From the NCBI GenBank assembly GCA_029844215.1, contig CM056725.1, forward strand, positions 58,255,609-58,319,608: a DNA stretch of 64,000 nucleotides, read 5' to 3'. The DNA comes from Przewalskia tangutica. Its lineage: Eukaryota; Streptophyta; Magnoliopsida; Solanales; Solanaceae. Shown in pieces: positions 22,965 through 34,425 of the stretch. Within the stretch, counting starts at the first letter, position 1; each line of letters begins with the position of its first letter. Below the pieces are notes generated by a model that was given only the letters and a program-made list of their open reading frames with translations, had not been told where the DNA came from and ran no database searches. Position numbers and translations under genes: made by a program.

Positions 22965-23490
22965 GTTAGCCCGGACCTAAAGGGGATAATAGAAGGGACT
23001 AATTGATATATAAGGGATTGAATAATTAATAGATAATAATGAAATGCAGAAGTAAAGGAAGATTAACTTAAAAATTAAGGTTCCAAGTTATGGAAATCGT
23101 AATTCAAAGGTTCTGCAGGAATTTAAGCGAAGTAGGCGGTTGAACCGATCATTAATTTAATGAATTTAATGCAGGAATTTAAAGAATTTAAAAGCATGAA
23201 GTATTTACAAGATTAGGAGGTAGTACCATCCATAATCATATTTATTCAAATATTAAAAACGTACATTAGTTTCAACGAGGTATTTGGATGAGAGGAATCG
23301 ATGTTCATATAAGGATCATCATATGAGTCATATGAGGAGATTTGGGGAATTTCTCTAACCTAAGAAGATGATGCTTACAGAGAGGACTTCTCTTTCTAAG
23401 TTCTGAAATGAAAGAAGAAAACATTCAAAAGAAAAATCTTCTCTAACTAAGTGAGAGGGGGTCTCCTTTTATAGGAGTTTTACATGGATT
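22965..23490 (-). promoter_or_regulatory. Presumed viral promoter/leader between U2 and U3
   Basis: This AT-rich stretch lies between the C-terminal ORF of U2 and the movement-protein region of U3. Minus-strand TATAAAAGGAG (near 23470-23480) has the form of a plant pararetrovirus TATA box. It is homologous to 26985-27510. No ORF is supported. Confidence 0.45.
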
Positions 23491-25189
23491 ATTGGTAAAT
23501 AAAAAGGAATCTAACTATTCATCCCAGTGGAGAATGACATCATTCATGACATCACTATTTTTGTTTCTTTCTCGAATTATTGCTGGAATATTTGCTTTTA
23601 CTATTTCCTTTTTGAAAGTAACCTTTTCTGGCATTTGCTTTTGTCAGGAATTTTGTCTTTTATTTACTCCGGGAATTTTGTCTTTTCTTGGCAACCTTTT
23701 CTTCGTAATCCATCACAAATCCTGATTCTCTTCGATGTCAATTTCAGGTTGTTCTTCTTCTGAGGAAGTGCCTTGTTTTGGTGAAGACGGGGCAAACTGC
23801 AAGATTGTTGCTTGTATTTCTTCGTGATTTTTTGCTGCTGTAAGCATGGAAGCCATCCTGGATTTCTGTGATAGGAACTAGGTGTGCTCACGGTGTTTGT
23901 ATTGGTTTTTGGTGCTTTTAGTGACTCGCAATACAAGGGATTTCGAAAGCCTAACCATTCCTGCACTTTGTGTGGTGCAAGGCTTGCTGGTATTTTGAAG
24001 CTGTCCCACCATCTAATTTTAAATCTTCTTTGGACAGTTAGGTGTTTATTTTCATAATAATCTGTAAACCATGTGAATAGCCATGGTAAATGGAATTTTG
24101 TGTGAAACAGATGTAATGACACAAATCTTTTTTTCTTACTCTAAGGGTTTGTAAAGGGATTTAAAGAGGCTGAAAGATTTAGTGACGTGAGGTTTTTGTA
24201 TTTCAAGTGTAGATCCAAATTATTCCCACCGTGAGTTCCACCATGTCAGAAATTTGATGGAATACATGAGGTGTTAAAATGAAATAGCCAGGTGTGGCGT
24301 CTTTCAGTATTTTGAACAAAAAAGGAATTGAACCAAGCTTGTTGGTAATCCGAGTAATTAAACGGAATATTAAAAAATGGGGTATTTTGATAGGAATCCG
24401 GGAAGTTCAGGAGTTAAGATAATTCATTTCCCCAATAACTTAGAGCAATTACTCCTAGTATTTTGCAAACGGAGTAAGAGGGATCTGTGTTATTTTTGTA
24501 ATAATTATTTTTAATTGTTGCCGATCCTGTTTCTTCAAGGATAGCCTTGAAAAAATATGAATTTTTAAGATGTTCATGTCCAAAATAATTATGTAGTGCT
24601 AAAAAAGGGTCTTGATCACAAAATCCCTTTTCAATAGTTACGATATTTTGAAAGAAGGGTTTTATAAAAAAATCAGAAGTGGGGTTTTTAGGGGCTTGTG
24701 GTACCAAAAGCTTGAAGTTTGAAAATTGTTTTTGAGAAAGAGTTTTTGAAGATTATCCTTTCTCGATTTTTGTAAAAAAAAATTGGGGTTTTACCCTCTA
24801 CTGAGCTTTGAACAACTTGTTGTTTAGGATTTTGAAGTTGTATCAATTCTTGTTGTAATTCCAGGGATTTTGCAAGGAGTCAGAAATGGTTTTCAAATGC
24901 TTATTTCATGTATGGATTTGCTGGTGTTTTTTGCACAGATTCTGTGCTACTTGCATTTTCTTGTTCTTCCTTCATGACCGCATCGTACCATGTCATGGGT
25001 TTTTCTGTAGGAGTTTAGGCAGGAAATTTCCCATTTTCTTCTTTTATTGGTTTGGTAGTGGTGGAGTTTATGAGTTTTTTCGGGGCCATGAAATTTGCTT
25101 GTTGCTGTGGTGCACCAATTGGTGTATTTATTGACGGAGGAGTTTCATCTTTTCTTTTCTGGAGTAAGGCTCCACACACTTCATGTGGA
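23491..25189 (-). pseudogene. U2 C-terminal viral ORF, decayed
   Basis: Open pieces at 24707-24414 (with FFIKPFFQNIVTIEKGF) and 24122-23664 (with FHLPWLFTWFTDYYENKH, then FKIRWWDSFKIPASLAPHKV) are separated by stops and shifts. The same pieces occur in the same order in U1. The product is a protein of unknown function that lies after the reverse transcriptase/RNase H region in related plant pararetroviral polyproteins. Trp-rich WLF..WF and RWWD motifs recur in both copies. Plus-strand frames here are shadows. Confidence 0.55.
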
Positions 25190-25389
25190 CAATACTGCCC
25201 ACATTCACGCATGTCCTTCCTCGATATCCTATCATTATAGCCCAGACAGTGGGGTATTGGGCAATGGTATAACATTTATGTATTGTGGCCAGTGTCAGGA
25301 ATTTGGAGTTTTTTATAAGGAATTTGAGGAATCATAGGTTAGGAGTATAGGACACGTTTCTTTAAAATAAAAACTTTAAGAATCAATTT
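25190..25389 (-). pseudogene. U2 Cys-rich segment after the internal deletion
   Basis: The minus-strand frame 25275-25015 begins YHCPIPHCLGYNDRISRKDM and continues with ECGQYCPHEVC, giving five Cys and two His that could bind zinc. A Pro/Gln/Lys-rich linker follows. Upstream it joins the capsid-like block at about 25385 through the deletion shared with U3. Confidence 0.55.
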
Positions 25390-25880
25390 GTAAATTTGAA
25401 AGTAATTCGGCATTTTTATTTTTAGATGTGAAGAATATCCTATTAAATTTAAAGAGATTTTCAGTATCAAAGTTGACACTGCATCTTGTATGAGTTCTCC
25501 TTGTTCATCTAGGATTGATATTCCTTCTTCAATGGTTTTTATAGAATTTCAGATGTCTTCTTTTTGTTGATCAGTCAGATAATTATCCAACCATCCTTTT
25601 AATTGACCAGAGAATCCTGCGACAATGCTCGCTACTACTTATCTTGTGTACCATTTTGAGTTTTATAGGCATTTGCTACCATGGTCATTTGTTGGAGGAA
25701 GTTGAGGACATTGTACTCAGTCATAAAATCTACGTTCCATTCATAAATAGAAAGGCATTAAAACGAGATTGAGCTAGGGGTTTTATTATTACTAGGTCTG
25801 GAGCACGGATTATTTGTAATTGTTGTATGGGTTGTTCCCAATCTATATTATTAATGAGAGGTATTTTATTTTGGAATTGA
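25390..25880 (-). pseudogene. U2 capsid-like N-terminal region, decayed
   Basis: Nucleotide homologue of 21369-21839 and 35199-35690. Frameshifts near 25625 and 25755 destroy the frame. Downstream capsid sequence, zinc knuckle, protease, reverse transcriptase and RNase H are deleted. Confidence 0.6.
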
Positions 25881-26984
25881 TCTAAGGTATCACTGTTATT
25901 GTAATTATATGTTAAAGTTGTTATTTAATTATTAATAACGGGGTCTACTGATTTAGAAAAGAGGTATCCTATGGAGTTTTGAGAGGAGTATATTTCAAAT
26001 CATTCAAAAAAGGGAATATTTATTCTATTTTCTTGTACAAATTCATAGAATTTTTCTTGTATTTTGTTTCCTGGTATTTAAGAAAAATTTAAAGAACCAA
26101 ATTCTTTTTTCTAAGTTTTGTTTTTCATAAAATTCTTTTTGTAGTAATTTTTTATCTATTTGGAATTCTTTTTCTAAAACACAACATTCGTTTGCTAGAT
26201 TTTCTGTTATTGAGGATTATGTTGGACTTGTAGGTTCTTGGTCATGTACAGTTTCTTTAACAGTGGAATTTACATATACTGATCTGGGTATTTGATTCGT
26301 GTAGTCTACGTTTGCTAGATTGGGTAAATCTGACGTAGAATGTCTAGGTTTTCTTTTGTAAGGGGGTATTTATTACCGAAGGAATTTATGAGACTCTCCT
26401 AAATCTAGGGTCTCTTCGGAACTTGTATCTTCGTATCTATTACTCATAGATCTTCGAAGAAATGATATATTGACTCTACTATACCGGTATTGAGTTACTT
26501 CTTTTAGATGGGTATTTGGTTGGTCAGACTCTAAGGGCTTATGTATAACTACACCTTCCAGGATCCATTCTTCTGGTAGGGTAATATCCTTTCACCTAAT
26601 AGGTCTTGGTATTACTGTGTTAGATCTGGAAAGATCTGTTTGTAAAAGTAGGGTTTCACCTTTCTTACTATGGTATCTGAATTTTGTGGCAAAAGTAGAG
26701 GTCATAGCTTTATAATGTATTCGGAAAATTATTGCTACAGGAATAGATCCCTCAAGCATTTGGTAATTGTGTGTCTTTATTTGAAAGACAAGGGATTTTT
26801 GGATATTTTTATCATTGAGATAAACTGCAAAGATTGGGTAACAATCAAAAGAGATTGGTCCTATGCGGAGACTGGACTCAACCGAACTTAACAGAGAGTC
26901 TTCAAAATTATTGAATCTTGCATCTCTTAAGATAGCAAGGATTGAAGTTTTTAGTCTTTGTTTAGTAAGGGGTTTTATCCCTAC
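25881..26984 (-). pseudogene. U2 movement-protein-like region, decayed
   Basis: Close to 21840-22964 and to U1 35690-36828. Homology to U1 stops at about 26985, so this copy lacks the first roughly 85-90 codons seen in U1 (37091-36829) and is joined directly to the leader. Many frame breaks. Confidence 0.6.
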
Positions 26985-27510
26985 TTTGATACAAAGTTAG
27001 CCCGGGGACCTAAAGGGACAATAGAAGGGGACGAAATTGATATATAAGGGATTGAATAATTAATAGATAATAATGAAATGCAGAAGTAAAGAAAGATTAA
27101 CTTAAAAATTAAGGTTCCAAGTTATGGAAATCGTAATTCAAAGGTTCTGCAGGAATTTAAGCGAAGTAGGCGGTTGAACCGACCATTAATTTAATGAATT
27201 TAATGCAGGAATTTAAAGAATTTAAAAGCATGAAGTATTTACAAGATTAGGTGGTAGTACCATCCATAATCATATTTATTCAAATATTAAAATCTTACAA
27301 TAGTTTCAATGAGGTATTTTGATGAGAGGAATCGATGTTCATATGAGGATCATCATATGAGGAGATTTGGGGAATTTCTCTAACCTAAGAAGATGATGCT
27401 TACAGAGAGGACTTCTCTTTCTAAGTTCTGAAATGAAAGAAGAAAACATTCAAAAGAAAAGGCTTATCTAACTAAGTGAGAGGAGATCTCCTTTTATAGG
27501 AGTTTTACAT
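26985..27510 (-). promoter_or_regulatory. Presumed viral promoter/leader between U1 and U2
   Basis: Minus-strand CCTATAAAAGGAGATC lies near 27488-27503, followed by about 500 nt without a supported gene. It is homologous to 22965-23490. The TATA-like box sits after the C-terminal ORF, where the pregenomic RNA promoter lies in circular pararetrovirus genomes. Promoter function is inference. Confidence 0.45.
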
Positions 27511-28902
27511 GGCATTTTGGTAAATAAAAAGGAATATAACTATTCATCCTAGTAGAGAATGACATCATCCATGACATCACTATTTTTTTCTCTTTCTCGA
27601 ATTATTGCTGGATCTTTGCTTTTACTGTTCCCTTTTTGAAAGTAACCTTTTCTGGTATTTGCTTTTGTCGGGCATTTGCTTTTGTCGGGAATTTTGTCTG
27701 ATCTTTACTCCGGGAATTTTGTCTTTTCTTGATAACCTTTTCTTCATAATCCACTGTTGCCAAATACCGGACTGTCTTCGATGAATATTTTGGGTTCTTC
27801 TTCTGAGGAAGAGCCTTGTTTTGGTGAAGACGGGGCGAACTGCAAGATTATTGCTTGCATTTCTTCGTGATTTTTGGCTGCTGCAAGCATGGAAGACATC
27901 TTGGATTTCTGTGAGAGGAAATAGGTGTGCTCTGGTGTTTGTAGTGGTTTTTGTGGTGCTTTTAGTGGCGCCTGCAATACAAGGGATTTCTGAGCATTTA
28001 ACCATTCCTGGACTTTGTGTGGTGCAAGGCTTGCTGGTATTTTGAAGTTGTCCCACCATATAATTTTAAATCTTCTTTGGACAGTTAGGTGTTTATTTTC
28101 ATAATAATCTGTAAACCTTGTGAATAGCCATGGTAAATGGAATTTTGTGTGAAACAGATGTAATGACACAAATCTTTTTTTCTTACTCTAAGGGTTTGTA
28201 AAGGGATTTAAAGAGGCTGAAAGATTTAGTGACGTGAGGTTTTTGTATTTCAAGTGTAGATCCAAATTATTCCCACCGTGAGTTCCACCATGTCAGAAAT
28301 TTGATGGAATACATGAGGTGTTAAAATGAAATAGCCAAGTGTGGCGTCTTTCGGTATTTTAAACAAAAAAGGAATTGAACCAAGCTTGTTGGTAATCCCA
28401 ATAATTAAACAGAATATTAAAAAATAAGGTAGTTTGATAGGAATCCGGGAAGTTCAGGAGTTGAGATAATTCATTTCCCCAATCACTTGGAGCGATTACT
28501 CCTAGTATTTTGCAAACGAAGTAAGAGGGATCTGTGTTATTTTTGTAATAATTATTTTTAATTGTTGTTGATCCTGTTTCTTCAAGGATAGCCTTGTAAA
28601 AATATGGATTTTTAAGATGTCCCATGATTTGTAAAACCATCTATGTCCAAAATAATTCTGTAGTGCCAAAAAAGGGTCTTGATCACAAATTCTCTTTTCA
28701 ATAGTTACGATACTTTGAAAGAAGGGTTTTATAAAAAAATCAGAAGTGGGGTTTTAGGGGCTTGTGGTACCACAAGCTGGGAGTTTGAAAATTGTTTTTG
28801 AGAAAGAGTTTTTGAAGATTCCCCTTTCTCGATATTTGTAACTTTTTTTGAGGTTTTACCCTCTACTGAGCTTTGAACAACTTGTTGTTTAGGATTTTGA
28901 AG
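27511..28902 (-). pseudogene. U1 C-terminal viral ORF, decayed
   Basis: Frames 28640-28359, 28169-27744 and 28059-27622 give the same blocks as U2, including FHLPWLFTRFTDYYENKH, FKIIWWDNFKIPASLAPHKV and a Ser/Glu-rich tail (SSSEEEPKIFIEDS). Stops near 28740, 28350 and 28180 break it. It lies directly after the Cys-rich segment and before the promoter/leader, so it is the last viral coding block. Function unknown. Confidence 0.58.
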
Positions 28903-29459
28903 TTATATCAATGCTTGTTGTAATTTCGGGGATTTTGCAAAGAGCTGTAAAAGGTTTTCACCTGTTATTTCCTGTGCGAGATTTGCTAGTGTTTTTTGCA
29001 CATATTCTTCGTTGCTTGCATTTTTTTGTTCTTCCTTCATGAATGCGTCGTACCATGTCATGGGTTTTTCTATAGGAGTTTTGGTAGGAAATTTCTCCTT
29101 TTCTTCTTTTATTGGATTGGTAGTGGCGGAGTTTATGGGTTTTTTCGGGGCTGTGGAATTTGTTTGTTGTTGTGGTGCAACAATTGGTGTATTTATTGAC
29201 GGATGAGTTTTATCTCCTTTTCTGGAGTAAGGCTCCACACACTGCATGTGGACAATATTGCCCACATTCACGCATGTCCTTCCTCGATATCCTGTCATTG
29301 TAGCCCAGACAGTTGGGTATTGTGCAATGGTATGACATTTCTGTGTTGTGGCCAGTGTCAGGAATTTGTGGTTTTTTTATAAGGAATTTGAGGAAATCAC
29401 GGGTTAGGATTTTAGGACACGTTTCTTTAAAGTAAAAAACTTTAAGAATCAATTTGTAA
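28903..29459 (-). pseudogene. U1 Cys-rich segment and following linker
   Basis: Minus frame 29452-29210 contains CPKILTRDFLKF, then YHCTIPNCLGYNDRISRKDM and ECGQYCPHAVC. Frame 29298-28903 continues after a shift with a Pro/Thr/Gln-rich linker and EKPMTWYDAFMKEEQKNASN. The spaced Cys/His pairs look like a zinc-binding fold. In the full virus this would follow RNase H; here it is fused to the protease tail because reverse transcriptase and RNase H are missing. Confidence 0.6.
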
Positions 29460-29736
29460 AAAATCCATTTTAATGCAATGTTTTGAAAATCATTTTGGAA
29501 AATAAATTTAAAATAAGTATCAGTTGAGTGGTTAGGGGCATACTTGATTATACTTTTTCTCCCCCCCCCCCCCCCCCTAAAGGAAAATCATGTCTTTATT
29601 CTCTTTTAGATGATATGATTTTTCTTTATGTATTGAATATGTTTTTATGAGATTGGGGTCTTTTGTTTTTGGTTTTGTTATAAACTGGAATTTTAGTTTC
29701 TTTTTATTGTGTTTAAATGATATATAAAATCATGTT
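29460..29736 (-). other. Protease-to-Cys-rich junction with a 17-base C run
   Basis: No domain is visible. The stretch holds the start of the spacer after the protease and a run of 17 C (29561-29577), G on the viral strand, then joins 29459. The whole reverse transcriptase/RNase H block is absent. Homology to U2 starts at about 29459. Confidence 0.6.
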
Positions 29737-30198
29737 CTACTTTATATGAGGTGATAGATTCATGAATGGTGTTCCTAATATAACGAAATTGTGTATTTCT
29801 TTTACTAAAACAAATGATGTTGCTATAGAAACTTCATCATTAATAATTGATGCTTTGGTTTTGGATTTAATTTCTAATTTAGAATTATTAGTTGATGCTA
29901 ATCTTTCTTGAGTTTCTTCTTGGAATGTCTCCGGTATTATTCCTGTTTTTATGCAATTTAAGTCTGCTCCTGTGTCAAAAAGAGCAATTGTTGTTATTTT
30001 TAAATTGTCTGAGAATTTAAGCGTTATTTTTATTAGATATTTCTTTGTTGTGATTTGTCTTAAGACAGTTAGAAAATCTTCTGGTATTTCTGCCAGATTT
30101 TCTATTTGGTTTTCAACATTAATTTCTGGTTCTGAATCGGATTTTCCATATTTGATATCTTCAGAATTGGAGTTTTGTGTTCTAGTTTTTGAAAGCAT
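29737..30198 (-). pseudogene. U1 retroviral-type aspartic protease, open but isolated
   Basis: A 153-codon open frame. An acidic leader (residues 1-40) is followed by the protease fold with ALFDTGAD (catalytic Asp at residue 75 within D-T-G-A) and, near the C-terminus, FVILGTPFMN, the usual ILG-x-P-F substrate-binding motif. Pararetrovirus proteases cut the viral polyprotein. It keeps the key residues, but no reverse transcriptase follows and the polyprotein frame is broken on both sides, so a functional product is unlikely. Confidence 0.75.
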
Positions 30199-30708
30199 AA
30201 TTTTAATTAATTAAGAATCTTGTTTATGTTTTTCTTTTAATTCTTTTATATCTAATTTTACTTGTTCGATTTCTTTTTGCATTTCTTGAATTGTTATTTC
30301 TTTTCGTTCTTTTATCTTCTTACTTCTTCCTAGGATTTTTGTTAAATGTTTTAGAAGTATTTGGCAAAATTGTATTTTTAATTTCTTTCTTTTCTTCTGT
30401 AAAAGTTTTTAGGAGTTTATTCAAGTATTCTTTTTGTGTTAGGTATCTATGTGTTTAACCATATCTAACATGAATTCTTGGTCTTTAGTTAAAACACATA
30501 TGCATTTTCCTTTTCTTTTTTCAGAGTTTTCAGACAAACTAGTTGTGACTAATTCATCTACTTGAAGGGGTTTATTGTCTTCTGAAGACAGAGAAAAATA
30601 GTCAGGGTCTGACTCGGTGTTTGAATCGGAGGAATCTATGAGAAGATTGGAGATTTTTTGGGTTACATCTTTGTCGAGATTTAACTCTTGTAATTTTTTA
30701 TTCATTCT
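30199..30708 (-). pseudogene. U1 acidic/Lys-rich spacer between zinc knuckle and protease
   Basis: Frame 30705-30439 reads from just after the zinc knuckle into a Ser/Asp/Glu-rich stretch (LLIDSSDSNTESDPDYFSLS), typical of the acidic tail of a capsid protein. Stops near 30438 and 30212 separate it from the protease frame. Confidence 0.5.
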
Positions 30709-31252
30709 ATAGTATCTTGATGTATGTCCTTTTTTATTACATTTCCAACATGTTAGCTCTTTGTATTTGGAATCACCCTTTTTATGATTTCTAATATTCC
30801 TGTTATTTTTGTAATGATTATTCTTATAAGGATTTTTATAATAATCATCGTTGGTTTTATGATTCTTATAATCTTTTGTTGGTTTCTTACGGGATTTATA
30901 AGTTTTACTACATTTTTTTGTACAACTTGGAGAGGTTTTTATGGGATTTGAATCAAATTGTTTGCAAAAAGTACATAATTCGCACTTTGTTCTTTTTAGT
31001 TCTTTTTTAAGGTGTTTCTATAATTTTAGGTCTTGGCAGATCTTTTTCCTTATATAATTATATAAGCAAGTAAACTACCTTTGTCCTTTTTGTTTTGTCA
31101 TTTTTTGGCTCTATGATCCCAATTATTATATAATAGATTCTAGTTGAATCCCACCTTCTTGTTGAGTTATACTGACTAGTTGTCCGTATGTAAACTCATT
31201 GTAGGGTATTATCTGCTTTCCACAATTTCCTTTAATTTTATTTCTAACCTTT
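30709..31252 (-). pseudogene. U1 capsid C-terminal part with defective zinc knuckle
   Basis: The minus strand gives a Lys/Asn-rich basic stretch (about 31000-30760) followed by CWKCNKKGHTSRYY (30750-30709). This is a CX2CX4HX4C retroviral zinc knuckle in which the last Cys is Tyr (codon TAT at 30709-30711). The zinc knuckle would bind the viral RNA. The upstream part of the same protein lies beyond the solo LTR at 35097 and higher. Confidence 0.62.
31248..31252. repeat. Target-site duplication of solo LTR, left copy
   Basis: CCTTT directly before TGTTACGCC, identical to 35092-35096. Confidence 0.93.
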
Positions 31253-33861
31253 TGTTACGCCCCGTAATTCCAAGAGGATGAGATGAGAACGTACGAAAGG
31301 AAATAAGATTTGAATTTGGAAAAAAAAAAAGAGAAAAAAAGTTGGCAGAATATTTTTTTGATAGATTTTCAGTCAACTTTGGAGCAGTATATCTCCTAGA
31401 ATATTAGGGGTTTTTAGGTGTTTCAAAATCCTAGTATGAAGTTCATTGAGTCTAGTTTCCAACGCAATAAACCGCTCGTCGATAGGACATCGGAGCAGAA
31501 AGTTATGGACGTTACAAGATCAACTGACAGAAGAGAAAGGGTCAGGCGCCACGGCGCCTGATGCAGGGCCGCGGGTCCGTAAGCCCTGAAACTGTCTGAA
31601 GTTGCAGCGCCACGGCACCGGCTGCAGGGCCGAGGCGGGATTTTTTGCGGAAATGGGGTAAAATTAGAAGATATTTATGTAAAGGACCTATGGGAGGGCG
31701 ACAAGTGTCCCTCCCAACTTGTAGAGCAATATAGAGGCTATATTATGACCAAGTCTTGCAAGACTTAGCCATTTTGCAAGACTTCATCCTAAAGATTTCT
31801 CTTCTATTCTCTCTAGAAATTGATAAAACCCTAGGCCAATGAAATTATTGGAAAGGCGACAAGAAGGAAATATGTTGGCAAGCTTGTAGAGGGTTCGTGG
31901 GGGTGATTTTAACGTGAAGAAGAATTGCGGAAAGAGGGCTAAAGTGGGCGAGATTGTTGGACTGTTTTGGGCTTATCAAGGTAACAATCTTGTCCTCTTA
32001 GTGATTAAAGTTTCCATATTGTTGTAGTGATGTATATAAAGAAGCATGAGATATACATAATGGAGATTGATAAGTATTATGGATATTGGAACCACTAATC
32101 CGAAACCATCATGTTTAGCCTTGAGATTGTAATTCAATTTGGTTATTAGTTTTAGTCGTCGCATGTTATATAAAGAAGGAATTATAGTTGTTAGAATTGT
32201 TATTATGTATATAACATGTTGGAATAACGACTAGGACTAAAAAAAGGAAATTGAAAGAGAATTGATGTGGTTGTAGCCGAGAATGGCCATTGAATTATTG
32301 GATTGTTTTATACAATTGTGGGGCAGAATTTTACACGTCCTGTTAAGGCGTGTAATCCCCTTTGGTTAGCTGAATTGTTGAGCCTTAAATGTGGCATGTT
32401 GGTTGTTGATTTACGGGCCTTGAAAAAGGTGGAAAAGTACGTAGAAACAAAGGAAGTGCTGCCCAAATTTTTGTAGATATGGAGACCTAGCACTTAGTAT
32501 TATTCCACGTTAATAAGCTAGGGGTTGATAGACATGTTATGGCTATTATAGGTTGAAGTGCTACGTATAGCGTATTCTACTTGAAGGGTGGAATAGCTAA
32601 CAAGGTTGAAGTACTTTGGAGCATTTTGCTACTTGTCGATAGTCGTCGCGAGGTATGTGAACCTCTTCCTTCTTTTGGCATGTTCTATGTATGAAATATA
32701 CATGTGGTATTATTTCATGATTCCTTCTACTAGAAGTTAAGAGGTACGCATGTTAATTTACTCTATGTAAAAGGTATGTCTAAGTTATCCTAAGTTCTTA
32801 CCAAGTCTTATGGGGGATGTTGGTAAGAGTCGTTAGGAAGTATGTGAAGTCGAGGTGACCTTGCTAATTTACTGCACTAATGAAAATAAGTATCGAACAA
32901 GCCATTGCAGCGTTAATAAAAATGTATCGACAATCAATTATACAAAAATGAGTAGAATTCTCCATCTGCATAGAAACTAAGATAAGACAAAATTGTATTA
33001 CATTTTCTAGATCATGGTTGCTTTAATAAGATCGTTATAAACGAGTATAACCTATTCATAACTCATAAAAGTATACGTTACTTAATTTAAAGAGTTTATG
33101 TTATGAAGTTTTAAGACTATGAACCTTGAGTTCTTAAAAGGTTAAGAGACTTTATTTTTCAAGTTATGGGACTTGATTCTTAAAGGAATGAAAGACTTGA
33201 TTTAAAAAAAAGTATGGTTTCCATGATTTATTTCAAAAGTTAAGAGGCGTGATTTCAAAAGAGAATGTAACATGAGTTTTACAAATATATAGTACGGTGG
33301 ACGTACGAGTTTTAAAGGAATTCGGCTTCATTTTGACATCATTGCCTTAATCTAAGAATGTCTAAGTTTGGTTGAGTTAGAGAATTAACTCACTTGTCTT
33401 TAAAAGATGAAACTGCCTTAATTGTCTAAAACATAAAGAGTTATAACGGCTTTATGGGAAGTTAGTTATAACGGCTTTATGGAAAGATAAAAGAAGGGTC
33501 TACTCTAGTAAGGTAAACAAAAGGTAAATGACTTGAAATGAAGAAGGGCAATTGGATTTAAAGGCATCAATTGCTTAAAAGTTTTAAAGTAAAAGTCACT
33601 TGGTTTAGAAGCCTAAAAATGTATTTCTAGAAGTATAGTGACTTGTCTTGAAATGTTGACAAGCCTTGATACTACGGGTGTTAGTATCTTGGGGTTTTAT
33701 ACGAGAAAGAGTCATTTTTTAAAGGATAAGGTACATAGTATCTTGGGTTAAATTCCCGGATTTTTAATGACATGTTAGTGCCTTAAGTTTAAATAAAATG
33801 AGTGTGCATAATAATTAAGGCTAATAAGAAGTTAAGAGATTTCTTAACTTGCTTATGATAT

Positions 33862-33950
33862 TTATGATAAGTCGGTGGTGCTTATGTTATGTATGATAAG
33901 CCGGTGGTGCTTATGTTATGTATGATAGCCGGTTGTGGTAGTGTTATGTT
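33862..33950 (+). repeat. Short tandem repeat in solo LTR (GATAAGCCGGTGGTGCTTAT)
   Basis: Three imperfect units of about 29 bp each with ATGATAAGCCGGTGGTGCTT cores. Confidence 0.75.
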
Positions 33951-34019
33951 GTTCTTGCGGGGTAAACCCCCGTGTTACTACTTATTTCATGGATTTGCTA
34001 CCCATGATGCGAGTGCGGC

Positions 34020-34150
34020 GTTTGTACTCATTGCGGGTCCACCGGGCCTATGCGGGTGAAATAGTCCTATGCGGGTGAAATAGTCTCATGCGAGGCGGAT
34101 GTCCTCATTACGGGTCCACAGGACCTATGCGGGTGAAATAGTCCCAGAAG
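34020..34150 (+). repeat. GCGGGTGAAATAGTCC repeats in solo LTR
   Basis: Three copies of ATGCGGGTGAAATAGTC and two of GCGGGTCCAC alternate. The same phrases occur in element G at about 54110-54160 and 60310-60370. Confidence 0.7.
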
Positions 34151-34227
34151 TAGGATTGTCAAATGATACTATGGGCGGGTGGCCCTAAGTTGATCATAAG
34201 CTTCCTATTTTTATGCATTATACCTTT

Positions 34228-34425
34228 ATGGGCAGACTTACATGACTTTACCGCATCCCAGATTGGGCCGGGCAGTATACCTTTATGGGCAGTATACCTT
34301 TATGGGTAGACATACATGGTTTGACCGCGTCCCAGATTGGGTCGGGCAGTATACCTTCGTGGGAAGACTTTTTATGACTTTGTCGTGTCCCGCAAATGGG
34401 CCGGATTATGTCATGCTAGATACGT
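34228..34425 (+). repeat. Minisatellite in solo LTR (GGGCAGTATACCTT type)
   Basis: Units combine GGGCAGTATACCTTTATGGG, a CATGACTTTACCGC-like part and TCCCAGATTGGGCCGGGC. Related arrays are at 44120-44250 (element E, inverted) and 48640-49060 (element F, inverted). Confidence 0.75.

Noticed and set aside
23492..25337. Plus-strand membrane-like proteins rich in Phe and Leu
   Set aside because: Shadows of the minus-strand viral coding sequence, where Lys/Glu codons read as Phe/Leu on the opposite strand.
26984..26995. Possible tRNA primer-binding site of the virus (TTTGTATCAAAG on the minus strand)
   Set aside because: About nine of twelve bases match the Met-tRNA site, and it lies at a deletion junction directly before coding sequence; too weak to claim.
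27821..30214. Plus-strand hydrophobic proteins (74 and 87 aa)
   Set aside because: Complement of the viral C-terminal ORF and protease; the hydrophobic look comes from the reverse of Lys/Asn-rich codons.
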